Position numbers and translations under genes: made by a program. From contig JARGOX010000007.1 of NCBI GenBank assembly GCA_029233925.1, positions 124,001 to 188,000 of the forward strand: a stretch of 64,000 nucleotides of DNA. Reading direction: 5' to 3'. Below the pieces are notes generated by a model. That model ran no database searches and was not told where the DNA came from. It saw only the letters and a program-made list of their open reading frames with translations. The stretch's first letter is position 1, and each line of letters begins with the position of its first letter. Below, piece after piece: positions 16,486 to 25,796 of this stretch. This DNA comes from Rhizobiaceae bacterium. GTDB taxonomy: Bacteria; Pseudomonadota; Alphaproteobacteria; Rhizobiales; Rhizobiaceae.

Positions 16486-16500
16486 TTGACTTGGAAAGTG
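16486..16500 (+). promoter_or_regulatory. TTGACTTGGAAAGTG motif in the MarR/sensor intergenic region
   Basis: This motif recurs as TTGATTTGGAAAATA and TTGAATTGGAAAATA upstream of the SPFH gene. It lies between the divergent marR and sensor genes and is a candidate binding site for the MarR protein. Confidence 0.4.
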
Positions 16501-16522
16501 TTTTCAATGCAATTTACTTTTT

Positions 16523-17677
16523 ATGACGGTCACATCTGATAAAACATTGCTTGTGCCCCTTTCACCCGCTGCCCGCATTATTCCAAGCGAGCTGAGAGAT
16601 TTCCACGATGGCTTGGCGACTCTTCCGGGAACGACATTTCGCATCGGGCTGCTCATACCCATGTGCGGCTCGGCTGGCATATGGGCACCCTCATGCATTT
16701 CGAGCGCCCAGGTTGCCGTTGCCCAGCTCAATGAATCCAATGGAATTTGCGGCCGACCTGTTGAACTGATCATGATTGATTCAGCGCTTGAGGCATCAAC
16801 ACCAGTTGAAGAGGTGATCAATTCACTCATTCAGATCCGGGCCATCGATGCGATTGTCGGTATGCATATCAGTGCAGTGCGGCAGAACCTGAGCAAGATC
16901 GTCAAGCAGCGCGTCCCCTATATTTACACACCGCTTTATGAGGGAGGTGAAAACACCAAGGGTATTTTTGCAATCGGCGATACGCCGGAACAGCAGCTTG
17001 GACCCGCGCTTGAATATCTGCAATCGGCGCATCGCATCAAGAATTGGGCCTTCATCGGAAACGATTATGTCTGGCCCAGAGCATCCAACTCCTATGCAAA
17101 AAAGAAGCTTCAGGATCTGGGTGTCAACATCGAATACGAGAAGTATCTGCCGTTCGGTCTGAACGACATGTCGGATATTGTCGAGGAACTGCGGCAAACG
17201 GATGCGCAGGCGGTGCTGATTTCACTGGTTGGCCAGGATGCCATTACCTTCAATCGGGCCTTTGGCAGCACGCAGATGCATGAACGGATGATACGCCTGT
17301 CCTGTGCGATAGAAGAAAATGCACTTCTGGCAAGCGGTGCTGAAAATCTGCATGAACTTTATTCCGCATCATCCTATTTCGGGTCTCTCAACACCGATGC
17401 CAATGCGCTTTTCAGGGAACGGTATTACGGTTTTCACGGTGAAACAGCGCCGGTTTTAAATGCCCTGGGGCAGTCGACCTATGAAGGTGTTCAATTTCTG
17501 GCAGGCCTGATGGAATCCCATGAACAGGACTGGAAAACCAAAGACAGCACCTGCTTGAACAGCATCGAATTTTCAAGTGTTCGCCGGGCGACCTCTGGTG
17601 ACGGCAGCGCGCCAAAAGCACCCATCTATCTGGCCAAGGCGGATGGCGTTGTATTCAAGATCGTTAAAAAACTATAA
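16523..17677 (+). CDS. Cytoplasmic AmiC-like amide/urea-binding sensor (periplasmic-binding fold)
   Basis: The 384-residue protein has a type-I periplasmic-binding fold of the urea/amide family (RIGLLIPMCGSAGIWAPSC near residue 40; ELIMIDSALEAS near 80), like UrtA and AmiC. It has no signal peptide or membrane segment: the first 38 residues are polar and the fold begins at about residue 39. This points to a cytosolic ligand sensor, as AmiC is for the amidase operon of Pseudomonas, rather than a transport subunit; a genuine secreted binding protein is encoded at 19465. No AmiR-like antiterminator is visible nearby, so the sensor may act on another partner. ATG 16523 lacks a clear ribosome site. 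Confidence 0.72.
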   Translation: MTVTSDKTLLVPLSPAARIIPSELRDFHDGLATLPGTTFRIGLLIPMCGSAGIWAPSCISSAQVAVAQLNESNGICGRPVELIMIDSALEASTPVEEVINSLIQIRAIDAIVGMHISAVRQNLSKIVKQRVPYIYTPLYEGGENTKGIFAIGDTPEQQLGPALEYLQSAHRIKNWAFIGNDYVWPRASNSYAKKKLQDLGVNIEYEKYLPFGLNDMSDIVEELRQTDAQAVLISLVGQDAITFNRAFGSTQMHERMIRLSCAIEENALLASGAENLHELYSASSYFGSLNTDANALFRERYYGFHGETAPVLNALGQSTYEGVQFLAGLMESHEQDWKTKDSTCLNSIEFSSVRRATSGDGSAPKAPIYLAKADGVVFKIVKKL

Positions 17678-17690
17678 TAAATTCAATAGA

Positions 17691-17768
17691 TTGACTAAAT
17701 TATTTGATTTGGAAAATAATTTACTTGAATTGGAAAATAAATTCCTCCACAAATTGACTCAGAAAAAA
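17691..17768 (+). promoter_or_regulatory. AT-rich array of TTGAnTTGGAAAATA-type direct repeats
   Basis: The gene-free stretch 17678-17819 holds a cluster of related motifs: TTGACTAAATTA (17691), TTGATTTGGAAAATA (17704), TTGAATTGGAAAATA (17725) and TTGACTCAGAAAAAA (17754). The two best copies start 21 bases apart, two helical turns. The block is far more AT-rich than its surroundings and precedes the SPFH gene by about 50 bases, suggesting cooperative regulator binding at a promoter for the transport genes. Confidence 0.5.
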
Positions 17769-17819
17769 GCCGCGTAAGACGGCTGAATATTTGGTGTCAT
17801 ATCGCTCTGGAGGGTCGCC

Positions 17820-19418
17820 TTGACTTGGGTTGTTTCAATAGCCTTGCTGGTTATACTTTTGCTGTTGGGCATCTGGTTTCTTCAGAAATTTTACGTCAAG
17901 GCCACACTGAATTCGGCGCTCGTTCGCACCGGATTGGGGGGGATGCGCATTGTGCTGGATGGCGGATGCATATCATTGCCCATCATACATCAGACACAGC
18001 GCGTGATGATGGGGGCGATATCATTTCCGTCATCACGCCTGGGGCGCGAAGCACTTTTGACTGGCGATCAGCTTCGCGCCGACATTACCATGGAATTCGA
18101 GTTCAAAGTGATGGCGACACCGCAGGGTGTGGCGGCCGCGGCGCAGTCTCTTGGATCAAGGATAGAGCGCGGCGGAGAAGCGATCGAAGGGGTGCTCTCC
18201 GGACCGTTGATCGGCGCCATGCAGAATGCCGCAGCGACCAGGACACTTGCCGAAATACACCATGATCGGGCTGGCTTCACGAAAGAGGTCGAAACGGCAA
18301 TCACGGCCAAAGCAGAGCAATTTGGGCTGACACTGGTTTCCGCATCCTTGTTGCGGGTGGATCAAAGTGATGTGTCGCAGTTCGATGAGAAAAACACCTT
18401 TGATGCGCAGGGAATGCGTCGCCACGCCGAATTGATTTCAGAACAGCGTCGCGAACGGGTTCGCATCGAGACGGAAACCGAGATTGCGGTTCGCCAACAG
18501 GGGCTGGAAAAACACCAGCGGCAATTGGAAATTCAGCGCACCGAGCGTGAATCAAGCATCGCCCAGCAGGAAATATTTGATCGACTGGAAGCCGAAGCAC
18601 AGGCAAAAACCAGAGAGGCCAAGTCGCAATCCGAGTTGCGGGCGGAAACGGCCAGAATCGACGCGGAACAGAAAATTCAGGAAGCGAAGGTCGCCAATGA
18701 CACGGCTCTGCGTCGCTCCGAGATGTCAGCCATTCTCTCGCTGGAAGAAACCAAGATCGAGAATGAGACCCGGTTGGCAAGCCTGCGGACTGCCGAATTC
18801 GGGACCCAGGCCGCCGAAGAGGCAGCGCGAGCCCAGGTTCTTCTGGCGGCCGAAGATGTTCAGGCGCAAAAAGAGCGTGCCATTGCCAAGCGCGAATATG
18901 AGACGGCGCAACTGCGGCTGCAAAAAGATATCGATCTAAGCACCTCACGAACAAAAAGTGACGCTGAAACTCTGGCGACCAGAACCCAGTCAGAAGCCAA
19001 TGCCGCCAAGACAATGGCCGAAGCCGAACTTGTCAAAGCCAAAGCGGAGGCAGATGGCCGCGCAGCCCATATCATTGCTGAAAATTCTATGAGTGAAGCG
19101 CTGATCCGCAAACTGCTGGAGGAGCGGCGTCTCGACCGCATGCCGGAAATCATGACGCAGATGATGAAGCCGGTCGAAAAGATCGACTCCATCAGAATCA
19201 ATCAAATCAGCGGATTGGGTGGCCAAAACGCCACCAACGCGGAAGGTGGCGCAGAAGGCGCCTTTGGTGCCGCGATGGATCAGATCCTGGGTATGGCCGT
19301 ACGGTTGCCCGCGATGAAACAGATGGGTGAGAAAATCGGTCTGGATTTCGATGCCAATCTGGCTGGCCGAACGGCCGACTATGCCAATCGCCTCAAGGCA
19401 AAGGACGACAAGAAATAG
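17820..19418 (+). CDS. Flotillin-like SPFH-domain membrane protein
   Basis: The 532-residue protein has one N-terminal membrane helix (about residues 4-22), an SPFH/band-7 domain (about 30-220), a long Ala/Glu/Arg/Gln-rich coiled coil (about 225-430, with repeated EAEAQAKTREAK and KAKAEADGRAA patterns) and a C-terminal region of about 100 residues. This is flotillin/YqiK architecture; such proteins oligomerise into membrane scaffolds. It starts with TTG, supported by GGAGGG five bases upstream. It lies between the cytosolic sensor and the importer genes, an unusual place for a flotillin, and may organise the importer and amidase at the membrane. That role is inference. Confidence 0.82.
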   Translation: MTWVVSIALLVILLLLGIWFLQKFYVKATLNSALVRTGLGGMRIVLDGGCISLPIIHQTQRVMMGAISFPSSRLGREALLTGDQLRADITMEFEFKVMATPQGVAAAAQSLGSRIERGGEAIEGVLSGPLIGAMQNAAATRTLAEIHHDRAGFTKEVETAITAKAEQFGLTLVSASLLRVDQSDVSQFDEKNTFDAQGMRRHAELISEQRRERVRIETETEIAVRQQGLEKHQRQLEIQRTERESSIAQQEIFDRLEAEAQAKTREAKSQSELRAETARIDAEQKIQEAKVANDTALRRSEMSAILSLEETKIENETRLASLRTAEFGTQAAEEAARAQVLLAAEDVQAQKERAIAKREYETAQLRLQKDIDLSTSRTKSDAETLATRTQSEANAAKTMAEAELVKAKAEADGRAAHIIAENSMSEALIRKLLEERRLDRMPEIMTQMMKPVEKIDSIRINQISGLGGQNATNAEGGAEGAFGAAMDQILGMAVRLPAMKQMGEKIGLDFDANLAGRTADYANRLKAKDDKK

Positions 19419-19464
19419 AGGCATGCCAACAAACATGGCAGCAAGCCATGTGCAGGGGAAAACC

Positions 19465-20685
19465 ATGACAATTAGCAGAAGAAAATTTGTTGCTGCCGGT
19501 GCCGCATTGACCGGCTCCATGTTGCTGCCACGTGTGGCAATGGCAGCCGATACCATCAAGCTTGGGTCCATCTTGGACACATCGGGTATTTTTGACGCCT
19601 ATGGCAAGCCGATGAATATGGCCATGCGGCTGGCTGTCGATCAGATCAATGCGAATGGCGGGCTTTTGGGCAAGCAGGTGGAGGTCGTATCCTACGATAC
19701 CCAGTCTGACATGGCCCTGTACTCGCAATATGCGCAGCAACTGACACGTCAGGACAAGGTTGATGTGGTGCATGGCGGCATCCTGTCCGCTTCGCGCGAA
19801 GCCATTCGTCAGACCATGCATAAGACAAAGACATTGTATTTCTACAACGTGCTGTATGAAGGCGGTGTATGTGACCGCAATATCTTCATCAATGGCGTGA
19901 CGCCGGCCCAGCAGGTGGAAGCTCTGGTTCCCTATGCCATGGGTAAATCGGGCAAGAAGGTCTATATCCTGGCTGCAGACTACAATTATGGGCATATCAC
20001 GGCAAAATGGATCCAGAAGTTCGTTGCCGACAACGGTGGTGAAACCGTCGGCGTGGATTTCTTCCCGCTGGATGTGGCCGATTTCGGATCGACAATTGCC
20101 AAGATCCAGACCGTGGGCCCGGATCTCGTCATTGCGCCTCTGGTTGGCGGTGCGCATCTTTCATTCTTCCGCCAATGGGCCGCAGCCGGCATGAAAGACA
20201 AAATTGCGCTGGCTTCAACAACGCTTGGTGTTGGCAATGAACACAAGGTCCTGACCGCTGAAGAGGGCAATGGGATCATGGTTGCCTATAATTACAGTCA
20301 GGAACTGGACACACCTGCAAACAATGCTTTCAAGAAGAGCTGGGCCGATGCAAATGGCGGTGACCAGAGCATGCACGAAATTGCCGTATCCAATTATCAG
20401 GGTGTCCTGACCTGGGCCGAAGGCGTGCGCAAGGCAGGGTCACTTGACAGGGATGCCGTCATAGAAGCGCTTGAAACCGGCGTTTCGATTGATGGACCAG
20501 CAGGCAAGATCACGGTTGATCCGAAAACCCATCATGCAGTGCTGGATGTTCATCTGATGGAATTTCAGGATCAGGGCATGCGGGTCGTCGAAACCCTGCC
20601 TCAGCGTCAGCCCATCGATACCCAGGCGGTCTGTGATCTGCAGGCCAATCCGAACGACAACAAACAATACGAGATCGAGATCTGA
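19465..20685 (+). CDS. Urea/amide ABC transporter substrate-binding protein (UrtA/FmdD type), Tat-exported
   Basis: The 406-residue protein starts with a twin-arginine signal (SRRKFVAAGAALTG, probable cleavage after AMA at residue 27) followed by a type-I periplasmic-binding domain (IKLGSILDTSGIFDAYGKPM). It resembles UrtA/FmdD receptors for urea, short amides and branched-chain amino acids. ATG 19465 is chosen because it begins the Tat signal and AGGGGA lies just upstream; the longer frame from 19327 overlaps the SPFH gene. A Tat signal on a binding protein implies cytoplasmic folding before export. A hairpin terminator follows, so this subunit is probably made in excess of the permeases. 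Confidence 0.85.
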   Translation: MTISRRKFVAAGAALTGSMLLPRVAMAADTIKLGSILDTSGIFDAYGKPMNMAMRLAVDQINANGGLLGKQVEVVSYDTQSDMALYSQYAQQLTRQDKVDVVHGGILSASREAIRQTMHKTKTLYFYNVLYEGGVCDRNIFINGVTPAQQVEALVPYAMGKSGKKVYILAADYNYGHITAKWIQKFVADNGGETVGVDFFPLDVADFGSTIAKIQTVGPDLVIAPLVGGAHLSFFRQWAAAGMKDKIALASTTLGVGNEHKVLTAEEGNGIMVAYNYSQELDTPANNAFKKSWADANGGDQSMHEIAVSNYQGVLTWAEGVRKAGSLDRDAVIEALETGVSIDGPAGKITVDPKTHHAVLDVHLMEFQDQGMRVVETLPQRQPIDTQAVCDLQANPNDNKQYEIEI

Positions 20686-20705
20686 TCCGCTCAGGATTTG
20701 CACCG

Positions 20706-20735
20706 GGAGGGCAGCGCCATTGCTGCCCTCCTTTT
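20706..20735 (+). terminator. Hairpin with T-run between binding-protein and permease genes
   Basis: GGAGGGCAGC pairs perfectly with GCTGCCCTCC across a six-base loop and is followed by TTTT. Within an operon it would act as a partial terminator that favours the binding-protein message. Confidence 0.75.
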
Positions 20736-20785
20736 CACCCCTGTGCGGGTGAATGAATTCGGATTTTCCAATTTTGTGAGACCGC

Positions 20786-21652
20786 ATGGATCTGTCTTTC
20801 GTCATACTTGTTGAAATCTTCTACGCTGTCGCCTCACTTGCGCTGATCAGTGCTGGATTGGCCGTGGTGTTCGGGATGATGAAAGTCATCAATCTGGCGC
20901 ATGGTGAATTCATGATGATGGGTGGCTATGCCACTATCACCGCGGTACATCTGGGCGTGAATGTCTTTGTCGCCATGCTCATCATCGCGCCGCTGATTGT
21001 CGGCCTGATCGGCCTGGTGGTGGAACGGCTCGTCATCAGGCATCTCTATGGACGCCTGGTGGATACCATGCTCGCCACCTGGGGTCTCAGCCTGTTTTTC
21101 ATCGGCATGGCCACCATGATCTTCGGCAATACGACGACGAGCATCACGACACCGATCACCGGTTTCGCCGTTGGCGATTATCAGATCAATGGCTACAATT
21201 TTTTCATAATCTTTGTGTCTGCCGTGCTTCTGATCAGCATGTATGTGTTGCTGAAAACAACCCGAATTGGCCTGATCGCGCGCGGAACCATGCAACGTTC
21301 CGATATGGCGGCGGCCCTGGGTTACAGTCCTGATCGCATCTATATGGCGACATTTTTCTGTGGTTCGGCGCTGTCGGGCCTGGCTGGCGCGGTGCTGGCC
21401 CCTCTGGTCGGACTGGTGCCCACCTCTGGTGGCGCCTATATCGCCAAAGCCTTCATAACGGTCATTGCCGGCGGGCCGTCACTGATTGTCGGCCTGATAA
21501 GCAGCTCGAGCCTTTTTGGTGTGGTCAACCAGATATTCACCTTCGGCATTTCGCCGGTGTTTGGTGATGTCGCCCTGTTGATTGCCGCCGTCATCCTGCT
21601 GCGGCTGCTCCCACAGGGTGTCACCGGCAAATTCTTCAAGGGGAAAATGTGA
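20786..21652 (+). CDS. Branched-chain/urea-type ABC permease 1 (LivH/UrtB family)
   Basis: The 288-residue polytopic protein has about eight hydrophobic segments and the LivH/UrtB hallmark GLAVVFGMMKVINLAHGEFMMMGGYA near the N-terminus, plus the ATPase-contact loop around RGTMQRSDMAAALGYSPDRIYMATF. It forms half of the membrane channel of the amide importer. Its stop codon TGA overlaps the ATG of the next permease by one base, indicating coupled translation. Confidence 0.88.
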   Translation: MDLSFVILVEIFYAVASLALISAGLAVVFGMMKVINLAHGEFMMMGGYATITAVHLGVNVFVAMLIIAPLIVGLIGLVVERLVIRHLYGRLVDTMLATWGLSLFFIGMATMIFGNTTTSITTPITGFAVGDYQINGYNFFIIFVSAVLLISMYVLLKTTRIGLIARGTMQRSDMAAALGYSPDRIYMATFFCGSALSGLAGAVLAPLVGLVPTSGGAYIAKAFITVIAGGPSLIVGLISSSSLFGVVNQIFTFGISPVFGDVALLIAAVILLRLLPQGVTGKFFKGKM

Positions 21653-22689
21653 TGAGCCGCTCATGGGGCAGGCAGGATGCTGCAACCATTGTCGCAGCCC
21701 TTGTCCTGATCTGGCTGATGCCGTTGCTGATCAGTACCTATACACTGACGGTACTCGTCATTTACGGAATGCTCGCATTGAGTCTCGGCCTGATCTGGGG
21801 ATTCGGTGGGATTCTGTGCTTCGGGCAGGCGGCCTTTTTCGGCCTCGGGGCCTATACCTATGCCATTGCTGCGATCAATGTCGGTGAAAGCACGCTGCCG
21901 ATGATCCTCGCCGTTATCGTGCCGGCACTCTTTGCCGCGCTTTTGGGCGCCATGATGTTCTGCGGTCGTCTGACCGATGTCTATCTGGGAGTGATCACGC
22001 TGGTCGTGACACTTATCCTGTTCAAATTCGTCAACTCTTCGGCCGGACCGCAATATGTCATCGGAGAAGCGCGGCTTGGCGGTTTCAACGGCATACCGGG
22101 GTTTCACACCTTGAACATACCCGGTCAGCCCGATGAATATATCTGGGGCGATGCGCTGTATTATGTCTGTGCCGTTGCCCTTCTGGCCGTCTATTTCCTT
22201 GTGACGTGGTTATTGCGGTCATCCTTCGGGCGCATTGCCATTGGTATCCGGGAGAATGAAACGCGCGTATCGCTGATGGGCTATGATGTGCGGGCCCGAA
22301 AGACCATTCTGTTTGCCATCGGCGCCGCCATTGCAGGCCTTGCCGGTGCCTTGTTTGCCAATTGGGGCGAAATCGTTACGCCAGGACTTTTCAGTCTAGG
22401 CCAGTCTGCCGAGATCATCATATGGTGCATCGTGGGCGGGCTTGGAACACGGTTGGGGCCCATCATCGGTGCCGCAGGTCTTGCCTATCTGAAATTCCTG
22501 CTGGGACAGCAGTCCCTGATCGACAACACATTGATCATGGGCATCATCCTTGTGCTCTTCGTGCTGTTTTTGCCGAAAGGCATCGTTCCGGCCGTCGCAT
22601 CCCTTTGGAAAGCAAGCTTTGGCCGCAGGTCGGGCCGAAAACCCGCAGGGCGTCGGCATATGCGCAGGGTGGACAGCGCCAATGGCTGA
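21652..22689 (+). CDS. Branched-chain/urea-type ABC permease 2 (LivM/UrtC family)
   Basis: The 345-residue permease has the LivM/UrtC pattern (GLIWGFGGILCFGQAAFFGLGAYTYA near residue 45 and the EAA-like loop RENETRVSLMGYDVRARKTILF). ATG 21652 is used; a GTG at 21649 is in frame but less likely. The last 22 residues form a basic tail (RRSGRKPAGRRHMRR) on the cytoplasmic side. It overlaps the following ATPase gene by 8 bases. Confidence 0.88.
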   Translation: MSRSWGRQDAATIVAALVLIWLMPLLISTYTLTVLVIYGMLALSLGLIWGFGGILCFGQAAFFGLGAYTYAIAAINVGESTLPMILAVIVPALFAALLGAMMFCGRLTDVYLGVITLVVTLILFKFVNSSAGPQYVIGEARLGGFNGIPGFHTLNIPGQPDEYIWGDALYYVCAVALLAVYFLVTWLLRSSFGRIAIGIRENETRVSLMGYDVRARKTILFAIGAAIAGLAGALFANWGEIVTPGLFSLGQSAEIIIWCIVGGLGTRLGPIIGAAGLAYLKFLLGQQSLIDNTLIMGIILVLFVLFLPKGIVPAVASLWKASFGRRSGRKPAGRRHMRRVDSANG

Positions 22690-23398
22690 AACCGTGCTGG
22701 AAACAACAGGTCTGACAATGCGCTTTGGCGGTGTTGTTGCGACAGACAATGTCAATTTTTCTCTCAAGGCTGGAGAATTGCGCTGTCTCATCGGTCCCAA
22801 TGGGGCTGGCAAATCGACATTCTTCAAATGCATCATCGGATTGCTGACGCCCAGTGAGGGGCAGGTCTTCATGCGCAATCAGGAAACAACCGGCTGGCAT
22901 CCCCATGAGGTCGCCTCGCTTGGCGTCGGCATCAAGACACAGGTGCCCAATGTCATGGATGGGCTGACTGTCGTTGAAAACATCTGGATGGCAGCACGCC
23001 GGTTCATGCCCTCAAAGGAGGCTTCTGACAAAGCCCAGGACGTCATCGAGAGACTGGCTTTGGGGTCGATTGCAAAGGCCGAGCTTGGCCGGTTGGCCCA
23101 CGGAGAGAGGCAGCGGGTCGAGCTTGGGCTGGTTGTGGCCGCCGATCCCTGGCTGGTGCTGCTGGATGAACCGGCCGCTGGCATGACGGCGGGAGATGTG
23201 GACCGCATGAGCGCCATCATCGATGAGATGACGCGCACGGCCGCAGTGGTGATTGTTGAACACGACATGCAGTTCATTCGTTCGATCGCAACAACCGTCA
23301 CGGTTTTCCATCAGGGCGCCATCCTGATGGAAGACCATGTGGACAAGGTCATGGCCGACCCCATCGTGCGCAATGTCTATCTGGGAAAGAAGGCATGA
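22682..23398 (+). CDS. ABC transporter ATP-binding protein (LivG/UrtD family)
   Basis: The 238-residue ATPase has Walker A GPNGAGKST, Walker B LVLLDEPAAGM, the H-loop in IVEHD and a LAHGERQRVELG segment in place of the canonical LSGGQ signature, which is typical for LivG/UrtD proteins. ATG 22682 lies inside the end of the permease gene; the longer frame from 22550 is antisense-free but overlaps the permease fully and is rejected. It overlaps the downstream fusion gene by 4 bases. Confidence 0.9.
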   Translation: MAETVLETTGLTMRFGGVVATDNVNFSLKAGELRCLIGPNGAGKSTFFKCIIGLLTPSEGQVFMRNQETTGWHPHEVASLGVGIKTQVPNVMDGLTVVENIWMAARRFMPSKEASDKAQDVIERLALGSIAKAELGRLAHGERQRVELGLVVAADPWLVLLDEPAAGMTAGDVDRMSAIIDEMTRTAAVVIVEHDMQFIRSIATTVTVFHQGAILMEDHVDKVMADPIVRNVYLGKKA

Positions 23399-25785
23399 TG
23401 ACACACGATGAACCATCAATCCTGCTCAACATCAAAGGCCTATCCGGCGGCTACGGCAAGGTGCCTGTCCTCTATGGCATCGATATCAGTGTTGCGGAAA
23501 ATGAAGTTGTCGGCATTCTGGGCCACAATGGAATGGGCAAATCCACCCTGTTGAAAACAGCAATGGGTTTCCTGCCCGCAAGTTCCGGAACGATACGGTT
23601 TCATGGCACCGAGATGACCCGCATGCCTCCCAGTGAGCGTGCCGGAATGGGTATGGGCTATGTCCCGCAGGGGCGCGGCATCTTTCCCCAGTTGAGCGTG
23701 CGCGACAATCTGCGCTTTGCCTGGCACGATTATTCCGGCGCCAGCGAGGAGGAAGTGATGGATACGGTTCTTGCCGATTTTCCGCGCCTCGTTCCACTGC
23801 TTGACCGTGAGGGCGGTGCGCTTTCGGGCGGTGAACAGCAATTGCTGGCGCTGGCCCGGTGCCTGATGGGCGATCCTGAATTTCTGTTGCTTGACGAGCC
23901 GACAGAAGGCATTCAGCCATCGATCATCGAGGAGATGTCGGAAACGCTGTTGAAACTGCGTCAGGAAAGGGGACTGGCAATCCTTCTGGTTGAGCAGAAT
24001 TTCGACTTTATCGCCGACCTTTCAGACCGGGTGCTGGTGCTGGAACGGGGACGTATTACCGGTGAACTCGAGCGATCAGACCTTTCCGACCAGGCCAAGA
24101 TAGACCAGTTTCTCGGATTCGGCGCAGCCCGCTCTACGCGGGGCAACGCTTCTGTCAAACTGACAGATGCCCCGACCCGTCGCGCGGCTTCACAGCAGCC
24201 CCATGCATCCATTCCATCGGGCATGAAAGCTGCCGACGCAATGCCTTCTCGCCTTCAACCCGCGGTGACCAATATGACCATCAAACGCCCGACACTTTCC
24301 CAGATGCGCGGCATGGCAGAGCGCTTCGGCATGAGCTTGAGCGATGCCGAGCTTGCCGAGTACAGCCAGATCATCGAGCCCTATATTCAGGCCTACGACC
24401 GGCTGGACGCGATGCCGGACAATCTGCCGGAGGTGCGCTATCCAAGATCACCGGGATACCATCCTGATGCGACGGAAAACCCCCTCAATGCCTGGTATGT
24501 GAAAACCGAGGTCAAGGGTGCCATGGATGGTCCCTTGCGCGGAAAGAGAATTGTTCTCAAGGACACCGTTTGCCTGGCCGGTGTGCCGATGATGAATGGC
24601 TCATCGATCATGGAAGGGTATACGCCGGAAATCGACGCCACCATTGTGACCCGCATGCTGGATGCAGGCGCCATCATCGTCGGCAAGGCCCATTGTGAGG
24701 ATTTCTGCCTTTCCGGCGGGTCACACACCAACGCCAAGGGCCCGGTACACAACCCCTGGAAGCGCGGCTTCATGGCGGGCGGCTCGTCGAGTGGTTCGGC
24801 TGCGCTTGTGGCCGCCGATGAAGTCGATATGGCCATTGCCGGAGATCAGGGCGGGTCCATTCGCATTCCCTCTTCCAATTGTGGTGTATACGGCATGAAA
24901 GCCACCCATGGTCTTGTGCCCTATACCGGCATCATGCCGGTTGAGCAGACCATTGATCATGTCGGCCCGCTTACCAAGACCGTGGCCGACAATGCGTTGT
25001 TGCTTGAGATTCTTGCCGGTGAAGATGGTCTCGATCCGCGCCAGTACAAACCCAGGACCTTCCGCTACACCGAGGCTTTGGGCAGGGGAGCCCATGGACT
25101 GAAAATCGGCATCCTGAAGGAGGGATTTCACCGGCCCGAGAGCGAAGCGGATGTGGATCAGAAAGTGCTGGCGGCGGCTGACCGTTTTCGTGAGCTTGGC
25201 GCGCGGGTCGACGAGATCTCCGTCCCTGAACATAATCTGGCGGTGGATTGCTGGACTGCCATCACGGTTGAAGGCCTGCAGGACATGATGATGCATGGAA
25301 ATTCGGCCGGCACGAATTACCGCGGTCTTTTCCTGCCGTCGATGAGTGACCATATGGCGCAATGGCGAAACCGGGCAGACGAGCTCAGCCATTCCTTGAA
25401 AACCTGCATGTTTCTGGGAGAATATTTCCAGGATCAATACCGCGGACGTTTTTATGGAAAGGCACAAAACCTGATGCGAAAGGTCAATGAGCGCTATGCG
25501 GCTGCTTTGCGGAATTATGATCTTCTGTTGATGCCAACCGTTCCCATGAAGCCTCAGGAAATTCCGCCGGCGGATTGTTCCATCAGCCTTTATGTGCAAC
25601 GTGCATTTGAAATGATTGGCAATACGGCGCCCTTCAATGGCGGTCTACCGGCAATGAATGTGCCTTGCGGCCTGAGTGAAGGATTGCCGATCGGCATGAT
25701 GCTGGTGGGCCCCAATTACGGTGAGATGAAGATCTATCAGGCAGCCCATGCATTTGAACAAAGTGGTGACTGGCGGGCCATGTGA
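23395..25785 (+). CDS. Fusion of an ABC ATPase (LivF/UrtE type) with an amidase-signature hydrolase
   Basis: A single 796-residue frame joins two enzymes. Residues 1-243 are a complete ABC ATPase: Walker A GHNGMGKST (43-51), LSGGEQQ (143-149), Walker B LLLDEPTEG (164-172). After a linker of about 55 residues, residues 300-796 are an amidase-signature domain with Lys389 (VLKDT), Ser464 (AGGSSSGS) and Ser488 (GDQGGSIR). The Lys-Ser-Ser spacings (75 and 24) equal those of fatty-acid amide hydrolase. The ITDHVGP-like region (TIDHVGPLTKT) resembles enantioselective or nitrile-pathway amidases (EC 3.5.1.4). No stop, frameshift or ribosome site lies at the junction; an internal ATG at 24274 has none. 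It takes the place of the second transporter ATPase, so import and hydrolysis may be physically linked. Confidence 0.88.
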   Translation: MMTHDEPSILLNIKGLSGGYGKVPVLYGIDISVAENEVVGILGHNGMGKSTLLKTAMGFLPASSGTIRFHGTEMTRMPPSERAGMGMGYVPQGRGIFPQLSVRDNLRFAWHDYSGASEEEVMDTVLADFPRLVPLLDREGGALSGGEQQLLALARCLMGDPEFLLLDEPTEGIQPSIIEEMSETLLKLRQERGLAILLVEQNFDFIADLSDRVLVLERGRITGELERSDLSDQAKIDQFLGFGAARSTRGNASVKLTDAPTRRAASQQPHASIPSGMKAADAMPSRLQPAVTNMTIKRPTLSQMRGMAERFGMSLSDAELAEYSQIIEPYIQAYDRLDAMPDNLPEVRYPRSPGYHPDATENPLNAWYVKTEVKGAMDGPLRGKRIVLKDTVCLAGVPMMNGSSIMEGYTPEIDATIVTRMLDAGAIIVGKAHCEDFCLSGGSHTNAKGPVHNPWKRGFMAGGSSSGSAALVAADEVDMAIAGDQGGSIRIPSSNCGVYGMKATHGLVPYTGIMPVEQTIDHVGPLTKTVADNALLLEILAGEDGLDPRQYKPRTFRYTEALGRGAHGLKIGILKEGFHRPESEADVDQKVLAAADRFRELGARVDEISVPEHNLAVDCWTAITVEGLQDMMMHGNSAGTNYRGLFLPSMSDHMAQWRNRADELSHSLKTCMFLGEYFQDQYRGRFYGKAQNLMRKVNERYAAALRNYDLLLMPTVPMKPQEIPPADCSISLYVQRAFEMIGNTAPFNGGLPAMNVPCGLSEGLPIGMMLVGPNYGEMKIYQAAHAFEQSGDWRAM

Positions 25786-25796
25786 GGGAGTGATTG

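Noticed and set aside
24274-25785. Amidase as a separate gene starting at an internal ATG
   Set aside because: No ribosome site precedes ATG 24274 and the frame is continuous with the ATPase; a fusion is the simpler reading.
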